DNA from: Rhodanobacteraceae bacterium
GTDB taxonomy: Bacteria; Pseudomonadota; Gammaproteobacteria; Xanthomonadales; Ahniellaceae
Direction: 5' to 3'
Assembly: GCA_016708465.1 (NCBI GenBank)
Contig: JADJFT010000006.1
Location: 248,001 to 312,000 of the forward strand
Length of the DNA: 64,000 nt
The notes beneath the pieces are model-generated. The model was not told the DNA's origin. It did not search any database and saw only the letters and a program-made list of their open reading frames with translations. Position 1 is the stretch's first letter; each line of letters begins with the position of its first letter. The position numbers and the translations under genes are program-made. Below, piece after piece: positions 1 through 6,220 of the stretch.

Positions 1-49
1 ATTTCGCGAGATCGATGGCGACGGTCGCGACGACGGGATTACAATCCAT
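1..49 (-). CDS. IS110-family transposase, N-terminal 16 residues only
   Basis: The reading frame starts at ATG (49-47), preceded by GGAG, and leaves the window after 16 codons. The visible peptide MDCNPVVATVAIDLAK matches the opening of IS110-family transposases, in which a VGIDLAK-type strand carries the first acidic residue of the RuvC-like DEDD nuclease. The matching C-terminal end of the same type of transposase is seen in the remnant at 1561-1821. IS110-family enzymes move circular intermediates without making target-site duplications. The call rests on a short peptide plus the flanking inverted repeat. Confidence 0.65.
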   Translation of the reverse strand, partial: MDCNPVVATVAIDLAK

Positions 50-130
50 GGCGTACTCCTCTGGCGGTGACTGATGAAGCAACACCTGCAGACTGGCACG
101 TCGATACCGATGCCGCGCCGGGAGGAGTCC
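1..130 (-). mobile_element. IS110/IS1111-family element, left end (partial, runs off the window)
   Basis: The segment holds the start of a transposase gene read leftward and, upstream of it, the 10-base sequence GGAGGAGTCC (121-130). That sequence is the exact reverse complement of GGACTCCTCC found at two right-end remnants (638-647 and 1401-1410), so it is read as the subterminal inverted repeat of one element type. Subterminal inverted repeats are a mark of the IS1111 branch of IS110. The DNA just outside it (131 onward) is an attC-like site, so the element sits inside that site. The rest of the element lies to the left of the window. Confidence 0.75.
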
Positions 131-216
131 ATCCCATCATTCAAGCCGACCGCCGGGGAAGTTGTTCGTTCAAACCCACCGCTGCCAGCCGGCGGCGTCT
201 TAACGAGGCGTTAGCG
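131..216 (+). other. Integron attC site, 3' part, interrupted on its left by the IS element
   Basis: Directly after the IS inverted repeat the sequence reads as the inner and right part of an attC. An L''-like segment contains AAGCCGACCGCCGG (143-156). A loop follows, then the complementary CCGGCGG (189-195), a TTAAC motif and the R' core GTTAGCG (210-216). CCGCCGG (150-156) pairs exactly with 189-195, giving the imperfect hairpin expected of attC. The left core (R'') must lie beyond the inserted IS. GTTAGCG is the exact complement of CGCTAAC at 622-628, the left core of the next site. Confidence 0.65.
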
Positions 217-251
217 CCCAGAACAAATTAATCGCACGCTATTGCATTGGG

Positions 252-627
252 ATGCTACTTCTCGTTAGCTCAGTGGCTCGGGCAGAACCAGAAGTGCTTG
301 CCAGGCAACTCGCCGAACTCGCTGGCCCAGCCGCGATCAATTGCAGTCCTGACGGTTCTGCAGGCAAGCTAGCGCAAGCATTCTCATGTGCCAAGGACGC
401 CATCGCCTCGTCCAAGGCCTTCTGGATTGTCGTCCGCCTCCTGCGCAGATTGCAGCTACTGGAGTGCAGCAGCTGGCGGCTGCTTGCTTTGGGAGGTCAC
501 GTATGACACGAATCCTAACGGTTCCAGCACCGACACGCCGGAGCTCAAAAGCAAACAGTGCTCGGCGATACGCTTTAGCCCAGACCGTTACCCGTATGTC
601 TTGTGCGTCCCCAAGCATGAGCGCTAA
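252..627 (+). CDS. Small exported hypothetical protein, probable integron cassette gene (frameshifted)
   Basis: The frame opening at ATG 252 gives a short hydrophobic leader ending VARAEP, which looks like a signal peptide, then about 55 residues up to SSKAFW near position 425. From there the protein-like sequence continues in the next frame (LSSASCADCSYWSAAAGG...) to TAA at 625-627. I treat the two parts as one gene with one frameshift. The mature part has several cysteines, suggesting a disulfide-bonded periplasmic protein. The stop codon lies inside the attC left core CGCTAAC (622-628), which is typical of cassette genes. I do not recognise a family. No good ribosome-binding site is seen before 252. 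Confidence 0.5.
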
Positions 628-637
628 CTATGTCTAT
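622..637 (+). other. attC left core (R'') joined to IS right end
   Basis: CGCTAAC at 622-628 fits the attC left-core pattern apart from its first base and is the exact complement of the right core GTTAGCG at 210-216. It is followed by TATGTCTAT and then the IS inverted repeat at 638. The same arrangement (GCCTAAC, a few bases, GTCTAT, inverted repeat) is seen at 1383-1410. The junction therefore marks an IS inserted a few bases inside attC. Confidence 0.55.
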
Positions 638-798
638 GGACTCCTCCATCACGTCAACCTGATTGATTTTGATCGGTGGCATCACGAAGGGACCGGTGCA
701 GTCGTCTATCCGTCCTCGAAGTGGCGGGTTCATCCGCCGGGACATCATGGAATTCGCAGGTGCGGGCCGATCGTTCACGACCTCGAAGGTCAGAATAG
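632..798 (-). ncRNA. Candidate IS1111-type guide (seek/bridge) RNA region, copy A
   Basis: About 166 bases lie between the transposase stop and the right end and are conserved between copies A and B although no protein frame explains them. IS1111-type elements are known to encode their target-selecting RNA in this position. The copies differ mainly by single-base changes and small indels. Assignment is by position and conservation only; I have not folded it or located the guide segments. Confidence 0.4.
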
Positions 799-822
799 TT
801 ATCGGCCTTTCCGCACCGCGGC
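632..822 (-). mobile_element. IS110/IS1111-family right-end remnant, copy A
   Basis: This stretch is about 90 percent identical by eye to 1395-1587 (copy B) in the same orientation. It begins with GTCTAT plus the inverted repeat GGACTCCTCC (638-647) and ends a few codons into the transposase gene: read leftward it encodes SAAVRKGR and a TAA stop (801-799). Similarity to copy B stops abruptly near 822, so the rest of the element and the other half of its target attC have been deleted. Confidence 0.75.
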
Positions 823-901
823 CGAGCCGCTGGTGAGTTTGATCTGATCGATCCGTTGACGTGCCTGTCGGGTGAAAAGGAAGTGAGGAAAACGAGGAGC
901 G
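823..901. other. Unassigned spacer, probable remnant of a deleted cassette
   Basis: Between the broken end of IS copy A and the next attC there are about 79 bases with no convincing frame. Because an attC normally closes a cassette, this is best read as the tail of a cassette whose front was lost together with the left half of the IS. Nothing else is visible in it. Confidence 0.3.
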
Positions 902-971
902 ATCTAACATGGCAGTCAACATGGACGCTGCGCGATAAAGCCGCGCAGCGCCGGTTACTTTTACATTAGGC
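902..971 (+). other. Integron attC site (apparently complete, degenerate right core)
   Basis: ATCTAAC (902-908) is a good left core. Inside, GCTGCGCG (927-934) and CGCGCAGC (942-949) form a perfect eight-base stem around ATAAAGC. The right core is ATTAGGC (965-971), one base off the usual GTTRRRY pattern. Size (70 bases), the inner stem and position just ahead of a small gene all fit attC. Confidence 0.6.
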
Positions 972-1006
972 CGCAAACAACCGTCCCGTTCACCCATGGA
1001 GAAGGA

Positions 1007-1366
1007 ATGAAAACTCTCTTATTTATCGCGTTGTTCGCATCCACAGGGTGTTCCGGAGATCTTGTATCGACTCCGGCACCTCCAATACCCCAGCTGGTAG
1101 ATTCCAAGCAAGATTCTGATGTATTCGCGTGCTTCGACTCCGTGAAGCGCAGTGACGGATTACAACAGGCAAATATTCACTGCAAAATTGGACGTGAGTA
1201 TTGCTTTGAGGCAACTGGCGGCGCCGCATTCAGTCATGGTGCCAATTGCCGCGCATTACCGAAACTTGAGTCAAACTGTGCCGAGCTCGTTGCGGCTAAT
1301 GGTGCAGGTGCTTCATGCGTCGGCACACAAGCTTCAGGGCTACGTGTCAACTTCGCTTTCCCGTGA
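1007..1366 (+). CDS. Small Cys-rich lipoprotein, probable integron cassette gene
   Basis: The gene has a strong ribosome-binding site (GGAGAAGGA just before ATG 1007) and codes for 119 residues. Residues 1-15 form a lipoprotein signal with lipobox FASTGC, so the protein is likely tethered to the outer membrane through Cys15. The mature part has six further cysteines (for example in VFACFDSV, NIHCKIG and SNCAEL), suggesting disulfides in the periplasm. It starts 36 bases after the right core of the attC at 902-971 and stops 17 bases before the next left core at 1383, exactly the layout of a gene cassette. I do not recognise a family. Its function is unknown. Confidence 0.7.
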   Translation: MKTLLFIALFASTGCSGDLVSTPAPPIPQLVDSKQDSDVFACFDSVKRSDGLQQANIHCKIGREYCFEATGGAAFSHGANCRALPKLESNCAELVAANGAGASCVGTQASGLRVNFAFP

Positions 1367-1382
1367 TTACCTGTGAGTAGCC

Positions 1383-1400
1383 GCCTAACTAGGCGTCTAT
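1383..1400 (+). other. attC left core (R'') joined to IS right end, second example
   Basis: GCCTAAC (1383-1389) is a perfect left core. It is followed by TAGGC, then GTCTAT and the IS inverted repeat GGACTCCTCC (1401-1410). The junction matches the one at 622-647, which shows a repeated insertion at the same attC position. Confidence 0.6.
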
Positions 1401-1560
1401 GGACTCCTCCCTACGTCAACCTGATTGATTTTGATCGGTGTCATCACGAAGGGACCGGGCAGTCGTCTATCCGTCCTCGATGGCTGGTTCATCCGCCGGG
1501 ACATCATGGAATTCGCAGGTGCGGGGCCGATCGTTCAAGCGACCTCGAAGGTCAGAATAG
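1395..1560 (-). ncRNA. Candidate IS1111-type guide RNA region, copy B
   Basis: This is the second copy of the conserved region between transposase stop (1563-1561) and element end. It shares long identical blocks with 632-798, such as the stretch around GACATCATGGAATTCGCAGG. Function is inferred from the position within an IS1111-type element. Confidence 0.4.
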
Positions 1561-1821
1561 TTATCGGCCTTTCCGCACCGCGGCGCAGACGATGCGCGCA
1601 AGTTTGTTGGCCAGTGCGACTGCAGCCTTGTTGAAGCCGCGACGCTCGGCGAGCGCAATCGCCCAGCTGCGCAATCGATCCATGGGTTTGCCCGCGACCT
1701 GCGCGCGCTTGGCTGCTGCGAGCACGGCGCGCGTGCTGGATCGCAACGACCTTGGGGTGACGACTCGCAGGTCGCGGGGTTCGGATTGAGAGGGTTGTCG
1801 GGCGCTGAAGTCTGCGGACAA
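1561..1821 (-). pseudogene. IS110-family transposase, C-terminal fragment
   Basis: Read leftward, the frame ends with AIALAERRGFNKAAVALANK, LARIV and a TAA stop (1563-1561). This pattern (basic, RRG.NKA.VALANKLARI) is the hallmark of the C-terminal domain of IS110-family transposases (Transposase_20). Upstream the family-like sequence (IQHAR...) is in another frame near 1740, so the fragment is frameshifted as well as truncated. No catalytic serine segment can be confirmed. It cannot make an active enzyme. Confidence 0.8.
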
Positions 1822-1845
1822 TTGAGAGAGTGTGCCAATGCGGCG

Positions 1846-2937
1846 TCATTGCAGGCGATTCGACGCGCGCTTGCGAAAATACGGTCGCTCGGCAATGCGG
1901 TAGGACAGATCGGATGCGATCAGCGAAAGCATCAGTGCGAATGGCACGAAGATGAGTGATGCGGTGACTGGCCCGAGCGGCTTGATGGTTGGGCCGAGCG
2001 CAGCACCGAGCAGATAGACGACGATGCTGTGCAGTAAGAACAACGAGTAGGAACGGTCACCGATCCATTGCAAGATGCGTCCGGGCGCATGTCGATGGCG
2101 CTGCCCATAGGCAATGGTGAGAATGAGCAGGCCGCCACTGCCGAGCATGCTCGCTGGGTAGTAGGCAAGTTCGCGATTCAGTAACAGCACGAACTTCGAC
2201 GCCACGACGAACCCCAGCCAAGCAAGTGCAGCCGCGATCCACAGCGGCCGCCGGTCGAGTATTTGCGGCGGCGCACGCGCCACGGCGATACCGACGAGAA
2301 ACAGCAACCCGTAGCCGTTCAGGCGTGACAGCGGGGTGCCAATCGACAGAATCAGCGCGAGCAGGAATACGGCGATCACCACATGCGCCCAGCGATCGCG
2401 ATGGGTTGCCGTAAAGCCCCACGCAATCAGTGGAATCGAGAGATAGAAGGCGACTTCGTAACTCATCGACCAGGTGACCGGGTTGATTGCACTGATGCCG
2501 AGGTCCAGGAATCCATGCAGGAACACGAGATTCTGCAACCAATTGCCCACTGAAAACACGCTGCCATCGACCCACCAGCGCGCCAGCGCGGCGAGCAGCA
2601 ACGCCAGCACGTAGGCCGGCAGGATGCGCAGGCCGCGGCGGGCGAGGAAGTCCAGCGGCCGCGCACGCGCGAAATCGAACTGGCGCGCCATCAGAAAGCC
2701 ACTGAGCACGAAAAACAGGTCGACGCCGTACAGCGACCGATGCAGCCACACGGTCAGCGACTCGAAGCTCCAGCCCGGAAAACCGCGAGTTTCAGTGTCG
2801 GCCCAGCCATAAAACGCCACCAGGCAATAGCCGAAGGCATGTACGTTGAATACGAACAGCGACGCGAACGCACGCAGGCCGTCGAGGGCGGGCAGGTGTG
2901 CGGACGCAGACACAGGCGTTGCAACGGCTTCGGTCAC
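1846..2937 (-). CDS. Membrane-bound acyltransferase family 3 (OafA/YrhL type)
   Basis: These integral inner-membrane enzymes move acetyl or other acyl groups onto cell-surface sugars. The N-terminus carries the family signature LPALDGLRAFASLFVFNVHA with the conserved R and H ten residues apart (about residues 22 and 33), followed by VDLFFVLSGFLMARQF. Many hydrophobic segments follow and the protein ends with the basic tail typical of the family. From GTG 2937 it has 363 residues, a usual length. The open frame extends far upstream, but that part does not look protein-like. ATG 3054 is an alternative start; neither has a clear ribosome-binding site. The substrate cannot be read from the sequence. 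Confidence 0.75.
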   Translation of the reverse strand: MTEAVATPVSASAHLPALDGLRAFASLFVFNVHAFGYCLVAFYGWADTETRGFPGWSFESLTVWLHRSLYGVDLFFVLSGFLMARQFDFARARPLDFLARRGLRILPAYVLALLLAALARWWVDGSVFSVGNWLQNLVFLHGFLDLGISAINPVTWSMSYEVAFYLSIPLIAWGFTATHRDRWAHVVIAVFLLALILSIGTPLSRLNGYGLLFLVGIAVARAPPQILDRRPLWIAAALAWLGFVVASKFVLLLNRELAYYPASMLGSGGLLILTIAYGQRHRHAPGRILQWIGDRSYSLFLLHSIVVYLLGAALGPTIKPLGPVTASLIFVPFALMLSLIASDLSYRIAERPYFRKRASNRLQ

Positions 2938-3219
2938 GAGATGGTCGATGGTGGTGACGCCGGATTGTCGCAGCGAACTGAACCCACCGCGATCTGATCG
3001 AGGCGGATCGTGCGCCTTCAGTGAACTTGCGCCATCCCGACGAGGTGCGCCCATTGAGACGCGTCCGGGCTTCATGAAAGACTTTGCGCAGACGGCGGTG
3101 CCGCCGATGCGATCGAGGACATCCACGCCATGTCGGTTCGCCGCAAGAATGACGAAGGCTCGCCTCACTGCGATCGCCGCAGGCAAGCACCCGAGCGATC
3201 TGCCGGGCAGCTCACGGCC

Positions 3220-3823
3220 ATGTCGCATCGCTTTGTCGCCATCGTGCTGTTGCTCGCAGGTGGCGGAATTCGGGCCGATGAGTCTGCCAACGCGATCGTT
3301 GCTCAGGCCGCATTGGATCAGGTCGGCGTGACCACGAACTACGACCCAGCCTATCGGCGGCTCGAATTTCCGAACGGTGATGTGCCGATCTCGACCGGTG
3401 TCTGCGCCGATGTGGTCGTGCGCGCACTGCGCGAGACCGGACTTGACCTGCAACAAGCCCTCAATATCGATATGCACGCGCATTTTGCCGCCTACCCGGC
3501 AAACTGGGGACTGTCCCGACCAGACCGAAATATTGACCATCGTCGGGTGCCGAATCTGCGGCGCTGGTTTCAGCGCAAAGGCTGGGCGCTCGCAATCAGC
3601 GATGCTGCGAGCGACTACGCGCCCGGCGATATCGTGAGCTGGGCATTGCCGAATGGACGTCCGCATATCGGCGTGGTGTCCAACTCGCAAACTGCCTCCG
3701 GGCGTCCGCTGGTGGTACACAACATTGCTTTACGGCGCGCGCGAGGAAGACGTCTTGTTCGCGTGGAAGATCACTGGGCACTACCGCCACCCGGTGGCGG
3801 CTCCCGGCACTTCCGGCGCTTGA
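3220..3823 (+). CDS. DUF1287 exported protein (frameshifted near its end)
   Basis: From ATG 3220 there is a signal peptide (MSHRFVAIVLLLAGGGIRA), then the DUF1287 core: GVCADVVVRALRETGLDLQ, YPANWGL, NIDHRRVPNL, and GDIVSWALPNGRPHIGVVS. The cysteine in GVC and histidine in HIG resemble an NlpC/P60-like fold, as proposed for this family; its substrate is not known. Near 3725 the frame slips. The family C-terminus EEDVLFAWKITGHYR continues in the next frame to TGA 3821-3823. The gene overlaps nothing and is divergent from the acyltransferase. I treat it as one gene with a single indel. Confidence 0.75.
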
Positions 3824-3897
3824 CCTGATTTCAGCGCAGATGCACTCTCGCCGTTGCACCCGTGAGTGGCGTGAGTTGATTCTCCCAGAGGTCCACG

Positions 3898-4509
3898 ATG
3901 ATGATCCGTTCGCTGAAGTCGTTGTACTGCGCATTGATGCTGTGGGCTGGCTGCGTCTCCTCGCCGCTACTCGCTGCCAATCTCGAAATCGTCAATGAAG
4001 GCGGGATTGGGCGGAATTGGGCGGCAGCGCCTGGCAGCACCTTTGCAGCACCAGGATACCCGGCAGACATGGTGGAACGCCGGGCGCACGTCTGCCTGAA
4101 TGTGGCTTACACCTTGCAGGATGAAGGCATTCCGACAGACCTGGAGTTGCTCAAGAGCTGGAGCCGCGACGCCGATAATGTCCCGCTGTCGGATGGCGAG
4201 CTCGACGGGTTCGTGCAGTCGGCCGCGACGGCGTTGACCCATTGGCGCTTCGTTGCGAAAGAGCCCGGCAAGCGCCCGACGCCGACGAGAACTTCGGCGA
4301 CACTGGTGTTTCTCGGCAACAAGGATCTCAGCAATGCCGATGTCGCCGCGAACTGCAAAGTGTCAGATCTGGGCGCCTATCAGAATAGGAATAGCGATGA
4401 CGAGCGGCGCCGGACGGAGCGGGCAAATCATGCAGCGCACCGAATTGCAACAGCAGCAAGATCGTCGGGCAGCGCAGATGGCGGAACTTCTCCGGCGCGC
4501 CCAGAGTAG
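3898..4509 (+). CDS. Exported protein with a TonB C-terminal-like domain
   Basis: The protein starts with a signal peptide (about residues 1-26, ending LLAAN). Residues 60-145 (RRAHVCLNVAYTLQDEG... up to ALTHWRFVAKEPG) follow the pattern of the TonB C-terminal domain: Val-rich strand, Asp-Gly turn, then an A..AL..WRF motif. It has no N-terminal membrane anchor and no proline-rich span, so it is not a classical energy transducer. After about 4400 the frame looks unnatural, while the neighbouring frame gives MQRTELQQQQDRRAAQMAEL to a TGA beyond 4509 (about 4516), so a frameshift at the 3' end is likely. Role unknown. Confidence 0.55.
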   Translation: MMIRSLKSLYCALMLWAGCVSSPLLAANLEIVNEGGIGRNWAAAPGSTFAAPGYPADMVERRAHVCLNVAYTLQDEGIPTDLELLKSWSRDADNVPLSDGELDGFVQSAATALTHWRFVAKEPGKRPTPTRTSATLVFLGNKDLSNADVAANCKVSDLGAYQNRNSDDERRRTERANHAAHRIATAARSSGSADGGTSPARPE

Positions 4510-4577
4510 CGATTGAACAACGAAGGCGCCGAGTGGAACCGTTAGACTGCACGCCGTAATTTTTGTCAGGTGATCGC

Positions 4578-5147
4578 GTGAGTATCAAATCCGACCATTG
4601 GATCCGTCGCATGGCGGCGCAGCAGGGCATGATCGAACCGTTCGAGCCGGGCCAGGTTCGTACTCATCCGGGTGGCGGTCGGCTGATTTCCTACGGTACG
4701 TCGAGTTACGGCTATGACGTACGCTGTGCCAACGAATTCAAGATATTCACCAACATCAACTCGACCATCGTCGATCCGAAGGCCTTCGATCCGAATTCCT
4801 TCGTCGATGTCGTATCCGATGTTTGCATCATTCCGCCGAACTCATTCGCACTGGCACGTACGGTTGAATATTTCCGGATTCCGCGTTCGGTGCTGACGGT
4901 CTGCCTCGGCAAGAGCACCTACGCGCGTTGCGGCATCATCGTCAACGTGACACCACTCGAGCCCGAGTGGGAAGGCCACGTCACGCTCGAATTCTCGAAC
5001 ACGACGACGCTGCCCGCAAAAATCTACGCGCACGAAGGCGTCGCGCAGATGTTGTTTTTCGAGTCTGATGAAGTGTGCGATGTCAGCTATCGCGATCGTG
5101 GTGGCAAGTATCAGGGCCAGAAAGGCGTGACTTTGCCGAAGGCTTAA
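4578..5147 (+). CDS. dcd: dCTP deaminase
   Basis: The enzyme deaminates dCTP to dUTP, feeding dTMP synthesis through dUTPase. The 189 residues match the family length (about 190). The N-terminus SIKSDHWIRRMAAQQGMIEP is characteristic, with start GTG 4578 preceded by AGGTG. The catalytic region RCGIIVNVTPLEPEWEGHV is followed by TLEFSNTT; the family's catalytic Glu lies in EGHVTLEFSN, and the SxxAR substrate loop is seen as GKSTYARCG. The last bases of its TAA stop overlap the stop of the convergent hydrolase gene. Confidence 0.95.
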   Translation: MSIKSDHWIRRMAAQQGMIEPFEPGQVRTHPGGGRLISYGTSSYGYDVRCANEFKIFTNINSTIVDPKAFDPNSFVDVVSDVCIIPPNSFALARTVEYFRIPRSVLTVCLGKSTYARCGIIVNVTPLEPEWEGHVTLEFSNTTTLPAKIYAHEGVAQMLFFESDEVCDVSYRDRGGKYQGQKGVTLPKA

Positions 5148-6220
5148 AGGCGCAGCGCAGCCCGTAGCGTCTTGAGCAGCATGCGCTTTGCGCCTTCGCC
5201 GTAGGGTTCACGTTCGCCGCGGCCCCACACCGGGTCCGGCCACGCAGCATCGCCCTCGAAACGCGCCACCACGTGCACATGCAACTGCGGCACACGATTC
5301 CCGAGTGCGGCAACGTTGAGCTTGATTGGTTCGCAGACCGACATCAGGACTTCCGAGACGCGCGCGACTTCGTCGCTGAGACGGTGTTGATCGTCGCGGC
5401 TCAAGTCGATGAGTTCGCGCGCATCCTTTACTTTCGGCACCAGAATCAACCATGGATAGCGCGCGTCATTCATCAACAGTACGCGGCACAACGGCAATTC
5501 GCCGACATCGCTGCAATCCGCCGCGAGCGATGGGTGCAAGGCCAAGCGAGGTACTTCGGCGAGATGCTGGCGGAAGAATGCGAAGGTACGCCGCCATGCC
5601 AGCGACGCACTCTCGGCATGGAAGTCGGCGCGTTCATTGCAGTTGAAACCATGCCCGGCCTGATAGAAATGAACTGGTATGTCCGGATGTTTGTGTTTCA
5701 GTTCGTCGTAGAACGCCTGCGGAATCAATTCATCGCGCACGCCGAAGTGCATCAGCAGCGGTGCTTTCGGTATGTCGTCAAGAAATGGTTGTGTACGTGC
5801 GCCGTAGTAGCTGACCGAGGGTAGACCGAGTCGCGTCGCGGACAGCCAAGCCAGCGTGCCGCCCCAGCAGAACCCGATGGTGCCAACCGGTCCGTGTGCT
5901 TCGGCGACGGAAGCCGTTGCGGCGACATCAAGTAGCGCCTGGTCGAAGCCGACGGCAGCGACGCATTCGCGGCCAACGGCGATACCGTCCGGGGTGTAGT
6001 CGAGGTCGACATTGCCACCGGCGCGGTCGAACACACAGGGCGCATAGGCGGCATAGCCGTGCGCGGAAATCTGCTCGGTAACCCAGCGGATATGCCGGTT
6101 CACACCGAATATTTCCTGAATCACGATGACGCTGCCAAGCGGTTCTTCCGATGGCAACGACCGATATGCCTTGAAGCGATGACCGTCGGTGGCGGTGAGT
6201 TCGATCCAGTTGTTGATCAT
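5144..6220 (-). CDS. Fusion protein: dienelactone hydrolase plus HIT domain
   Basis: Residues 1-222 are a dienelactone hydrolase-type alpha/beta hydrolase. It has nucleophile Cys118 in GTIGFCWGG, Asp163 in GVRDELIP and His190 in AGHGFNCNER, the family triad. Residues about 225-355 are a complete HIT-family domain with LMNDARYPWLILVP and the histidine signature QLHVHVVAR (312-320); the first His is replaced by Gln, as in a known subgroup of HIT proteins. HIT proteins hydrolyse or transfer nucleotides. The two domains are joined without a stop or a start codon between them. The start ATG overlaps the stop of the upstream GGDEF gene (ATGA), so both are probably cotranscribed. Either the fusion is real or an indel removed a stop; the smooth linker favours a real fusion. 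Confidence 0.85.
   Translation of the reverse strand: MINNWIELTATDGHRFKAYRSLPSEEPLGSVIVIQEIFGVNRHIRWVTEQISAHGYAAYAPCVFDRAGGNVDLDYTPDGIAVGRECVAAVGFDQALLDVAATASVAEAHGPVGTIGFCWGGTLAWLSATRLGLPSVSYYGARTQPFLDDIPKAPLLMHFGVRDELIPQAFYDELKHKHPDIPVHFYQAGHGFNCNERADFHAESASLAWRRTFAFFRQHLAEVPRLALHPSLAADCSDVGELPLCRVLLMNDARYPWLILVPKVKDARELIDLSRDDQHRLSDEVARVSEVLMSVCEPIKLNVAALGNRVPQLHVHVVARFEGDAAWPDPVWGRGEREPYGEGAKRMLLKTLRAALRL

Larger units (their letters stand above)
1395..1830 (-). mobile_element. IS110/IS1111-family right-end remnant, copy B
   Basis: The remnant begins with GTCTAT and inverted repeat GGACTCCTCC (1401-1410), continues through about 166 bases of conserved non-coding sequence, and then holds the 3' part of a transposase gene read leftward. 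It runs up to about 1830, where it abuts the end of the acyltransferase gene. The N-terminal two thirds of the transposase and the left end are missing. The right limit is approximate because no second inverted repeat is present. Confidence 0.75.

Noticed and set aside
2057..2749. Long open frame overlapping the acyltransferase on the same strand
   Set aside because: Its protein is Arg/Ala-rich and without family pattern; the overlapping frame has clear acyltransferase motifs.
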